Source of the DNA: CAYQTO01 sp964420455
GTDB taxonomy: Bacteria; Sumerlaeota; Sumerlaeia; SLMS01
Direction of reading: 5' to 3'
Length of the DNA stretch: 5,184 nt
Assembly: GCA_964420455.1 (NCBI GenBank)
Contig: CAYQTO010000204.1
Span: 1 to 5,184, forward strand
The translations under genes were made by a program, and so were the position numbers. Positions 1 through 5,184 of this stretch are shown here, piece by piece. A model generated the notes under the pieces. That model saw only the letters and a list, made by a program, of their open reading frames with translations. It did no database searches and had not been told where the DNA came from. How positions within the stretch are numbered: position 1 is the stretch's first letter; each line of letters opens with the position of its first letter.

Positions 1-2
1 TG

Positions 3-626
3 CGCACCATCGCGACCGCGATGGAGGCCTACGCGGTCGACAATGCCGTTTATCCCTTGATCGTTGCTCCGAATAGCCCCTTCCTTGGTCGCCCCGGCGC
101 AGCAGGGAGCGGCATCAACGGGCCGAGTGTCTTTAACCCCAACCCCAGCGAAGGCGGCGTCAGTTCGCGCTTCATCTGGGTCACCACCCCGATTGCCTAC
201 ATGACGAGCGTTTTCCGCGATCCGTTCATCCCCGCCAACGTGGGCGTGGCCATCAGCGCTGATGGGAGTACCCCTCTGGATGTGTACGATACTTATGACT
301 ACGTGGACGCCCGGTCACTGAGCCCCGACGGCGTCCTCGGCGGCACCCGCGGGGCGGCGGCAACTTCCGGAGCGGCCTGGCATGTAGTTGGGGTTGGTCC
401 CGACCGCCGCAACTGTTTCGGCGGTGGAGTCGGGCAAGGTGCCAACACCACCAGCGCACTGACCCGGGCTCAGGGTGTCGACTACGACCCGACCAATGGA
501 ACCATCTCGCCGGGCGATGTCGTTCGCATTGGGAGCGCTCCCGGACAGCTTTACGGCCAGCTTCCTGCCATCAACCGTATCACGGGCATCTATACGAACG
601 TACCGGACAACCTCGAAATTCCGTAA
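3..626 (+). CDS. Pilin-like (type II secretion pseudopilin, GspG-like) protein, 5' end missing
   Basis: The reading frame is already open at the first bases, so the N-terminus, including any prepilin peptide and hydrophobic helix, lies outside the window; the ATG at 21 is internal. The 207 visible residues begin RTIATAMEAYAVDNAVYP, the end of the pilin alpha-1 helix as seen in GspG-like proteins. They continue with TTPIAYMTS (visible residues 61-69), a nearby DPF (73-75), WHVVGVGPDR (126-135) and DPTNGTISPGD near residues 161-171. These features are typical of secreted pseudopilin-like proteins in planctomycete, verrucomicrobial and Sumerlaeota-type genomes. The visible part is rich in Gly, Pro, Asn and Ser, has no membrane segment and only one Cys (in RRNCFGG). 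Such proteins are usually exported and anchored through the N-terminal helix; the role of this one, structural subunit or orphan surface protein, is not known. It ends with TAA and is followed by its own terminator, convergent to the genes on the other strand. Confidence 0.8.
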   Translation, partial: RTIATAMEAYAVDNAVYPLIVAPNSPFLGRPGAAGSGINGPSVFNPNPSEGGVSSRFIWVTTPIAYMTSVFRDPFIPANVGVAISADGSTPLDVYDTYDYVDARSLSPDGVLGGTRGAAATSGAAWHVVGVGPDRRNCFGGGVGQGANTTSALTRAQGVDYDPTNGTISPGDVVRIGSAPGQLYGQLPAINRITGIYTNVPDNLEIP

Positions 627-656
627 TCTTCGCCCAGTTTTCCCTCGATCCAGCCC

Positions 657-690
657 CCGGGTCCTCGCTTGCGAGGGCCCGGTTTTTTTT
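657..690 (+). terminator. Rho-independent terminator of the pseudopilin gene
   Basis: An 11-bp GC-rich stem (arms 657-667 and 672-682, one G:U pair, loop CTTG) is followed directly by eight T residues (683-690). It starts 30 bases after the pseudopilin stop codon, so it is a textbook intrinsic terminator for plus-strand transcription. Read on the minus strand, the same hairpin is not followed by a T run, so it should not efficiently stop transcripts coming from the opposing HAD gene, although the hairpin could stabilise their 3' ends. Confidence 0.92.
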
Positions 691-711
691 CCTGCGGGTT
701 GCTGCCCTTGA

Positions 712-1488
712 TTACGGAGCCAGAACCTCGAGCAACCGATCGAAGCGCCGGATCTCGATGGTTGGCGGAGACTCCACCGCGATCGGCTCCATCTCGCGAT
801 ACCACGAACGGGCGTGCGGGATATACACGGTGCGCAGGCCCGCCCGCCGCGGCATGTTGATGTCGCTCCGGGGCGAGTTGCCCACCATCACCGTTTCCTC
901 CGCCGCGAGGCCGTACTTCGCCAGCACGCGGCGATAGTTCTCCGGATACTTGTGGGGCACGACCTCGACGCCATGGAAGAGATGGCGCAGGCCACAGCGG
1001 TCGACCTTGCCGGACTGGTCGCCCTGGTGCCCCTTCGTCACGACGATGGTGCGAAAGCGTTCGACCAGGGTGGGGAGCGTTTCGCGCACGCCGGGGAGCC
1101 AGACGATGGGATGACGCTTGAGGAAGGCGGTCCAGCGCAGGGCCCGGGCGTGGAGGCCGCCGTGGAGGTCCCACCGGCGGGAGCGCCAGACGAGCGCCCG
1201 CACGGTGCTTAGCAGCGAGGCCTCGTAGCTGTCGTAGCCGTAGCCCTTCTTCGCAATATTGAAGGTTTCCCAGTGATTGAGGATGGCGACGGTGGCGGTG
1301 TCCGTGTGGCCAAGGCGGCGCCCCTCGCGACAGAGCCAGGCGATCGAATCGAGGAAGAAGATGTTGTTCTCCCACAGGGTGTCGTCGGCATCGAGGAGGA
1401 CGTTGCGGACGCCGGTGTGGACGCGGGGGGCCGCAGCGGGATGGTCGACGTGGGAGACGGCAGGTTCGAGTTGCCGGAGGGAATCCAT
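712..1488 (-). CDS. HAD-superfamily hydrolase (probable phosphatase, substrate unknown)
   Basis: This 258-residue protein carries all four haloacid dehalogenase motifs. Motif I is LLDADDTLW (nucleophile D33, acid/base D35); motif II is the Thr of TIVVTKG (T151); motif III is the Lys of VVPHKYPENY (K180); motif IV is VMVGNSPRSDI (202-210, D209). A helical cap lies between motifs I and II (about 40-130), so it looks like a subfamily I soluble phosphohydrolase. In motif IV the usual first Asp is Asn (GNS), a variant I recall from related HAD proteins. The first 28 residues precede the fold and look disordered. The start is the only in-frame ATG before motif I; no Shine-Dalgarno sequence precedes it. 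It lies 35 bases downstream of the heptose enzyme gene in the same direction, so co-transcription is likely. It could be a sugar-phosphate or nucleotide phosphatase; the sequence does not decide. Confidence 0.87.
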   Translation of the reverse strand: MDSLRQLEPAVSHVDHPAAAPRVHTGVRNVLLDADDTLWENNIFFLDSIAWLCREGRRLGHTDTATVAILNHWETFNIAKKGYGYDSYEASLLSTVRALVWRSRRWDLHGGLHARALRWTAFLKRHPIVWLPGVRETLPTLVERFRTIVVTKGHQGDQSGKVDRCGLRHLFHGVEVVPHKYPENYRRVLAKYGLAAEETVMVGNSPRSDINMPRRAGLRTVYIPHARSWYREMEPIAVESPPTIEIRRFDRLLEVLAP

Positions 1489-1523
1489 GGGCTCGCTTTG
1501 GGGAGGGGTCGGGAAAGAGAGGA

Positions 1524-2633
1524 CTAAAGGAGGCCGGCGCGGGTGCGTTCGAGGACGACCTCGATGATGTCGCGGCTGCTGTTCTCCTTGGGCTGGCCGG
1601 CGATGCGGGTCTCGATGCCGAGACGGCGGGCGGTCTGGAGCTCGGGGACGTTGTCCGAGGTATAGTCGGTGCCCTTGGCGTGTATATCCGGCCGGAGGGT
1701 TTCGAGGACGTAGTCGGCGGCGTCCTCGTGAAAGAGGGTGAGGTAGTCGACAGGCTTGAGGGCGGCGAGGAGCCGGAGGCGATCGGTCTCGGAGAGGATG
1801 GGGCGGCCCTCGCCCTTGAGGCGGCGGATGGAGGCGTTGGAGTTCACGGCGAGGACGAGCCGGTCGCCCATGGATTTGGCGGTCTCGAGATAGCTGACGT
1901 GGCCGCCATGGAGGAGATCGAAGCAGCCATTGGTGAGGACGACGCGGTTGCCGCGGCGGCGCTCAACGGCGATTTCGTCGGCCACCTTGTGGAGGTGGCC
2001 GAACTTGCCGCGGAGGTAGCGGTCCTCCGGCGCCTCGTCCAGCACGAGGTCCGCCAGGAGGCGGTGAACGGCGTGGAAGAGTGATTCCTCGGTAAAAAGG
2101 CGGTGGGCCTTGCGGGCGGCGTGGAGGTGCTCGAGATGCATCTCCATGTCGGCCTTGAGCTTGTGGCCGGTGAGGACGCGGATCGCCTTGCCGCCACAGG
2201 CGAGGCCGAACTCGACATCAAGGGATCGGTCGCCGATGGCGTAAACGGGGAGCCCCTCGAGGCCAAGATCGCGGACGGCGTCGTGATACATGCCGATGGC
2301 GGGCTTGCGGCGGGGGTCGTTGCTGTCGGGGAGCGAGGGGGCGTGATAGACGCCGTCGAGGCGGGCTCCGTGGGCGGCGAGCTCGGCGGTCATGCGCTCG
2401 TGAATGGCGGCGAGGGTTTCCTCGGTCAGGAGCCCGCGGGGAATACCCGACTGGTTGGTGGTGACGACCGCAGCGATGTTTTCGCCGTTGAGGATGCGAA
2501 TGGCCCGGGCGGCATCGGGGAGGAGGCGAAAGTCGCCGGGATCGGCGAGGAACTCGACTTCCTCGTTGATGGTGCCGTCGCGATCGAGAAGGGCGACGGC
2601 GCGAAAACGGGTGGAGGGGGCGGGAGCACTCAT
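1524..2633 (-). CDS. Fused GmhB-like heptose-bisphosphate phosphatase / HldE-type heptose-1-phosphate nucleotidyltransferase
   Basis: This 369-residue protein has two catalytic domains. Residues 10-155 form a HAD-IIIA phosphatase resembling GmhB: ALLDRDGTINEE (D17, D19), VVTTNQSGIPRG (56-67), RKP (K110) and YAIGDRSLDVEFG (131-143, D135, D139). Residues 220-369 match the adenylyltransferase half of HldE (RfaE2): VLTNGCFDLLHGGHVSYL with the HGGH nucleotide-binding signature (242-245), GEGRPILSETDRLRLL, KGTDY (320-324) and NSSRDII (351-357). A helical stretch (about 160-220) joins them. In ADP-heptose synthesis GmhB removes the 7-phosphate of D-glycero-beta-D-manno-heptose 1,7-bisphosphate and HldE then transfers AMP to the 1-phosphate; both are cytoplasmic and feed lipopolysaccharide core assembly. 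In E. coli the transferase is fused to the kinase instead; no kinase domain is present here. The phosphatase lacks the usual GmhB zinc ligands, so its exact substrate is less certain than the transferase's. The ATG at 2633 has no Shine-Dalgarno sequence. Confidence 0.9.
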   Translation of the reverse strand: MSAPAPSTRFRAVALLDRDGTINEEVEFLADPGDFRLLPDAARAIRILNGENIAAVVTTNQSGIPRGLLTEETLAAIHERMTAELAAHGARLDGVYHAPSLPDSNDPRRKPAIGMYHDAVRDLGLEGLPVYAIGDRSLDVEFGLACGGKAIRVLTGHKLKADMEMHLEHLHAARKAHRLFTEESLFHAVHRLLADLVLDEAPEDRYLRGKFGHLHKVADEIAVERRRGNRVVLTNGCFDLLHGGHVSYLETAKSMGDRLVLAVNSNASIRRLKGEGRPILSETDRLRLLAALKPVDYLTLFHEDAADYVLETLRPDIHAKGTDYTSDNVPELQTARRLGIETRIAGQPKENSSRDIIEVVLERTRAGLL

Positions 2634-2788
2634 GACGGCGCGAGGGTGTGGAGCGTGGCGGTGGGGGTCAAAACGAAAGGCGGCGGACCCGCAGGAGAAA
2701 GGAAAACGATGCGGTCAGGAGTTCAGGAAGGGGGGACCATGAGGAAAGGAGGAAATGAGCGGCGCGGATCCCTGCTTAGCTCCTGATC
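2634..2788 (-). other. Intergenic gap with a pyrimidine-rich transcribed strand, possible leader of the heptose enzyme gene
   Basis: This 155-base gap is the longest between minus-strand genes. Between 2691 and 2760 the plus strand is about 80% purine by hand count, so a minus-strand transcript would be a C/U-rich, probably unstructured leader. I found no hairpin followed by a T run that would end the esterase transcript and no convincing -35/-10 pair; a TTGACC-like hexamer near 2670 has no good -10 partner. The stretch could hold a weak promoter, a Rho loading region, or only spacer. Confidence 0.3.
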
Positions 2789-3910
2789 TCATTGTTTATC
2801 CACATCCCCGAGAAGCCTCCGGAGAACCGGCTCGTGGGCGCTCGCCATGCGGAGAAAGCCGAGATCCGTCGGGTGGACACCGTCGACGGTGGCCTCCTCG
2901 GGCCCGGCGAGGAGGTCGTCGTGCGGCAGGAGGTGAAGGTGCTCCACGCCCTCGTCGAGGAGCTGCTGGTAGGCTTGGCGGAGGATGTCGTTGTCGGGGA
3001 GGGTGCCGCCGCGCTGGGGGTCCTCGACGAGGAGGATCGGCGTGTGGGGGCGGGCCGCACGGACAATGCGGACGAAGGGGACGATGCGCTCGCGGGCCTC
3101 GTCCGGCGTGAGGTTGGGCAGGCAGTCGAGGATATACAGGGCGGCGTCGATCTCGGCGACGAGGTGGGCGAGCTCGGGCTCCATCCTGCCGGAGCCGGAA
3201 AAGCCGAGGTTGATCACCGGCCGGTCGAGCCAGCGGCGAAGGATCGCCGGGTGGGCCATGCCAGCGCGCGAGGCGCATCCGCCCTGGACGATCGACGTGC
3301 CGTAGAACACGAGGGGCTTGCGGGTGTCCACGGGCGCGGGGGCGAGGAAGGCGCCGTTGTCTATACCGATCGAGAGGAAGTCGACATCCTGATAGAGGGG
3401 AAGAAAGAGGAGGTATTCGGTCGGCTCGGGGGGCTGGCCACTGACGAGGGTGGCGGTGGTGGGGCCGTCGTTGGGGCGACCGACGGCGGCAAAGGCCCAG
3501 CCATCGGCCGTGCGGCGGTAGAGGTCGAGCCCGCTGACACCGGTGGCGGGCATGTGGACCATGGCGCCGCCGCCGCTCCATTGCGCGGCCACCGTCGGCG
3601 AGTCGGTGAGGAAGAGGACGGCGAGGCCGGCGGTGTGGCCCGAGAGGCGGTAGACGGTGGGGGGCACGAGGGCCTCGGCGCGGGTGGGCAGACGGCGGTA
3701 GGGCGTGGCCGTGTCGGCGAAGCCGCGGCCCTCGAGGGTGAGGTCCGTCGCATCGGCCCACAGGAAGGGTGATTCGTCGCGCGGTTGGAGACGTTCGGAG
3801 GGGAGTGGTGTATACACGGGAGTTCCGGAGGCCGGGATGCGGGGAGACGCCCCCCACGCCCAACCGGCCGCAAGGGTTGCCAACAGGAGGAGAGGGAGGA
3901 ACCATTTCAT
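2789..3910 (-). CDS. Secreted SGNH/GDSL-family esterase with N-terminal GxDLY domain
   Basis: This 373-residue protein starts with a signal peptide: MKW, a Leu/Ala-rich core (residues 4-16), and a likely cleavage site near WAWGA-SPR (about 21). Residues 40-190 form a beta-rich domain containing GLDLY (127-131), the hallmark of the GxDLY domain found in front of SGNH hydrolases. The catalytic domain follows: FYGTSIVQGG (nucleophile S206), NLGFSGSG (234-241, oxyanion Gly), LDCLPN (N266) and VDGVHPTDLG (D343, H346). All four SGNH blocks are therefore intact. Members hydrolyse ester bonds, often acetyl or other acyl groups on carbohydrates; action in the periplasm or outside the cell is inferred from the signal peptide. 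The open frame runs further upstream, to an ATG at 4402, but that stretch overlaps mtnC in another frame, and ATG 3910 opens directly onto the signal peptide, so it was chosen. There is no clear Shine-Dalgarno sequence. The gene begins 76 bases after mtnC. Exact substrate unknown. Confidence 0.88.
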   Translation of the reverse strand: MKWFLPLLLLATLAAGWAWGASPRIPASGTPVYTPLPSERLQPRDESPFLWADATDLTLEGRGFADTATPYRRLPTRAEALVPPTVYRLSGHTAGLAVLFLTDSPTVAAQWSGGGAMVHMPATGVSGLDLYRRTADGWAFAAVGRPNDGPTTATLVSGQPPEPTEYLLFLPLYQDVDFLSIGIDNGAFLAPAPVDTRKPLVFYGTSIVQGGCASRAGMAHPAILRRWLDRPVINLGFSGSGRMEPELAHLVAEIDAALYILDCLPNLTPDEARERIVPFVRIVRAARPHTPILLVEDPQRGGTLPDNDILRQAYQQLLDEGVEHLHLLPHDDLLAGPEEATVDGVHPTDLGFLRMASAHEPVLRRLLGDVDKQ

Positions 3911-3986
3911 CCCAAAAGCAGAGGGGATGACGGACCCGGGAGGCAAGGGCGACCGTGGAGGCGTATGGAGGCCGGGCGGGCGAGGG

Positions 3987-4709
3987 TCACACGGGGAGTT
4001 CGTCGAAGGACGTGACGGAGGGCCAATCGCCGGAGGCGGGCGGGTTGCCGGGGCGGACGCTGAGGAGGACCGCCATGCCGGCCTCGCGCGCGGCGACGAG
4101 TTCCTTCTCGTTGTCGGAAACGAAGAGGATCGCTTCCGCGGGTCGGCCGACTTGTGCGGCGATGCGTGTATACGACGCGGGGTCGAGCTTGGGCCCGGTG
4201 GTCGTGTCGAAGTAGCCGGCGAAGTGGGGCGTGAGGTCGCCCGCGCGGGTGGTCGAGAAGAGGAGCTTCTGGGCGAGGACGCTTCCGGAGCTGTAAATAT
4301 AGACGGGGATGCGGGCCTCGCGACAACGGTCGAGGGCCGGAGGGACGTCGGGGTAGACCTCGCCGTGGAGTTCGCCGTTGGCGTAGCCCTCCTTCCAGAC
4401 AAGGCCCTGGAGCTGCTTGAGGGCGGTGGACTTGCGGTCCGCGTCCATGAGGTGGCGGACGTAGGCGAGGGCGCTTTGGGCGGGATCGCCGGGGTTCCAC
4501 GGGGGGAGGTCCCGGGCGTCCGGGGCTTCCGCGCGGTGCTCGGCGTGGAGGGCGTCGAGGGCGGCGAGGGCCTCCGGATCCGCCGCGTGGCGGTGCAGGA
4601 ACCCGCCGGTGGCCTTTGCCGCGTAGGGGAAGAGGACCGTATAGACGAAGTCGATGGGGGTGGTGGTGCCCTCGATGTCGAGGAGCAGGGCGCCGGGGCG
4701 CTCAGGCAT
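3987..4709 (-). CDS. mtnC: Enolase-phosphatase E1 of methionine salvage
   Basis: This 240-residue protein, of normal E1 length, is a HAD-fold enzyme with the E1-specific first motif LLDIEGTTTPIDFVY (D11, E13), where most HAD enzymes have DxD. The family signature DRKSTALKQLQGLVWKEGY lies at 91-109, the SSGS motif II at 140-143, GPKLD with K174 as motif III, and VSDNEKEL with D199 as motif IV. It enolises 2,3-diketo-5-methylthiopentyl-1-phosphate and removes the phosphate to give the acireductone used by MtnD; it needs magnesium and acts in the cytoplasm. The frame is open 30 codons further upstream, but ATG 4709 is preferred: it is preceded by GGAG seven bases upstream, places motif I at residue 11 as in the family, and overlaps the mtnD stop by 8 bases, which suggests translational coupling. 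The adjacent mtnD supports the assignment. Confidence 0.95.
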   Translation of the reverse strand: MPERPGALLLDIEGTTTPIDFVYTVLFPYAAKATGGFLHRHAADPEALAALDALHAEHRAEAPDARDLPPWNPGDPAQSALAYVRHLMDADRKSTALKQLQGLVWKEGYANGELHGEVYPDVPPALDRCREARIPVYIYSSGSVLAQKLLFSTTRAGDLTPHFAGYFDTTTGPKLDPASYTRIAAQVGRPAEAILFVSDNEKELVAAREAGMAVLLSVRPGNPPASGDWPSVTSFDELPV

Positions 4710-5184
4710 TCGGAATCTCCGGCAGGCCGTCGATGCGGATGCGTTCGCCGCCCACCTGGGACGGGTTGAAGCAGACGGGTTGGTAACCGCCATCGACACC
4801 GCTTTCCGTGTAGTGGGGAGTCCAGCCGGAGGGGTCCTGGAAGAGGCGGATGGCGCGGATGCGCTTCTCGGTGCAGAGGTCGAACCAGTGGTGCATGCCG
4901 CGAGGAACGCGGAGGAGGTCGCCGGCCTCGACGGTGACGGCCATGACGGGATGTCCCTCGGGGTGAAGGTGAAAGAGGCCGCGACCCTCGATGACGAAGC
5001 GGACTTCGTCCTCGTCGTGCCAGTGCTCCTTGTTGAACTTGTTAAGGAGGGCCTCGAGGTTGGGGGTGTCGGGCTTGACGTCGATGACGTCGGCGACGAC
5101 GTAGCCGCCCTCGTTCTTGAGGCGGTCGATCTCGGCGGAGTAGGCCTCGAGGATTTCGTCGGCGGTGGCGTCGGGGGCGATGGG
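4702..5184 (-). CDS. mtnD: Acireductone dioxygenase (5' end beyond the window)
   Basis: The frame is open to the window end; 160 residues are visible and roughly the first 20 or more are missing. The ATG at 4944 is internal. The cupin metal-binding motif is KEHWHDEDEVRFVIEG (visible residues 52-67), giving ligands H54, H56 and E60; the fourth is H99 in VPRGMHHWFDL. These match the three-His, one-Glu site of acireductone dioxygenases. With iron the enzyme converts acireductone and O2 to 4-methylthio-2-oxobutanoate (the methionine precursor) and formate; with nickel the family makes an off-pathway product with release of CO. The conserved LFQDPSGWTPHYT (114-126) normally lies near the end, but here about 34 residues follow, ending LPEIPNA. 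The gene overlaps mtnC by 8 bases and feeds directly from its product, so the two form a methionine salvage unit. Regulation is not visible, since the promoter is outside the window. Confidence 0.95.
   Translation of the reverse strand, partial: PIAPDATADEILEAYSAEIDRLKNEGGYVVADVIDVKPDTPNLEALLNKFNKEHWHDEDEVRFVIEGRGLFHLHPEGHPVMAVTVEAGDLLRVPRGMHHWFDLCTEKRIRAIRLFQDPSGWTPHYTESGVDGGYQPVCFNPSQVGGERIRIDGLPEIPNA
4717..4720 (-). promoter_or_regulatory. Ribosome binding site of mtnC inside mtnD
   Basis: On the minus strand GGAG is followed by a 7-base spacer and the ATG at 4709. It lies within the last codons of mtnD. It is the only start in the window with a recognisable Shine-Dalgarno core, and it decides the mtnC start over the longer upstream frame. 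Confidence 0.5.

Noticed and set aside
657..682. Bidirectional use of the terminator hairpin for the minus-strand genes
   Set aside because: Read on the minus strand the hairpin has no following T run, so intrinsic termination in that direction is not supported.
2796..2804. Exact DnaA-box-like 9-mer TTATCCACA
   Set aside because: A single copy inside the last codons of the esterase gene, with no AT-rich unwinding region, no further boxes and no dnaA or dnaN nearby; most likely chance.
2755..3111. Plus-strand ORF with a strong Shine-Dalgarno-like sequence (AAGGAGG just upstream of an ATG at 2755)
   Set aside because: It lies antisense to the esterase gene. Its product is a low-complexity Gly/Arg-rich shadow without any recognisable domain, and the purine-rich motif is explained by the skewed composition of the gap.
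2792..3772. Long plus-strand ORF (326 codons) opposite the esterase
   Set aside because: Antisense shadow produced by the high third-position GC of the real gene; the translation is Gly/Val/Glu-rich with no motifs, while the minus-strand frame has a signal peptide and all SGNH blocks.
3911..4402. N-terminal extension of the esterase frame to an ATG at 4402
   Set aside because: The extra 164 codons overlap mtnC in a different frame, are Arg/Pro/Ser-rich and would bury the signal peptide.
3705..4769. Long plus-strand ORF (354 codons) opposite mtnC and the esterase start
   Set aside because: Also a composition shadow: it spans two confidently identified minus-strand genes and lacks any recognisable domain.
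1..5184. Mobile elements, CRISPR arrays, tRNA or riboswitches, including a SAM riboswitch for the methionine salvage genes
   Set aside because: No inverted-repeat ends, transposase motifs, repeat-spacer patterns or tRNA cloverleaf were seen; the leader of the mtn genes is outside the window.

Overview
The window is a GC-rich bacterial segment with one incomplete gene on the plus strand (about 1-626) and five genes on the minus strand (712-5184). The plus-strand gene encodes the tail of a secreted pilin-like (pseudopilin, type II secretion/GspG-like) protein. Its sequence style (RTIATAMEAY..., TTPIAYMTS..DPF, DPTNGTISPGD) recalls proteins common in Planctomycetota, Verrucomicrobiota, Sumerlaeota and Hydrogenedentota. 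That, with high GC and few Shine-Dalgarno sequences, suggests a diderm bacterium of this kind. The assignment is tentative, because no rRNA or marker gene is present.

Layout. The pseudopilin gene ends at 626 and is followed by a strong rho-independent terminator (657-690). All other genes run toward it on the minus strand. In transcription order they are: the 3' part of mtnD (acireductone dioxygenase, cut by the window end), mtnC (enolase-phosphatase E1, 8-base overlap with mtnD), a secreted GxDLY-domain SGNH/GDSL esterase, a two-domain GmhB-like phosphatase + HldE-type nucleotidyltransferase, and a HAD-superfamily hydrolase of unknown substrate. Gaps between them are -8, 76, 155 and 35 bases, so they may form one or two transcription units. 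No terminator is visible between them. The unit's promoter is either beyond 5184 or, for the second half, in the 2634-2788 gap, where I see no convincing -35/-10 pair.

Function. MtnC and MtnD catalyse consecutive late steps of the methionine salvage pathway: diketo-methylthiopentyl-phosphate to acireductone to the 2-oxo acid precursor of methionine. The fused protein joins two steps of ADP-heptose synthesis for lipopolysaccharide or other surface glycans: removal of the 7-phosphate and then nucleotidyl transfer. The SGNH esterase probably acts on acylated carbohydrate outside the cytoplasm. The downstream HAD hydrolase may share a pathway with the heptose enzyme or be an unrelated clean-up phosphatase. 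Three HAD-fold phosphatase units lie within about 4 kb.

The most notable items are the GmhB-HldE fusion, the apparent loss of zinc ligands in its phosphatase half, the extended C-terminus of MtnD, and pyrimidine-rich gene starts without Shine-Dalgarno motifs. I found no rRNA, tRNA, CRISPR array, insertion sequence or convincing novel multi-gene system.
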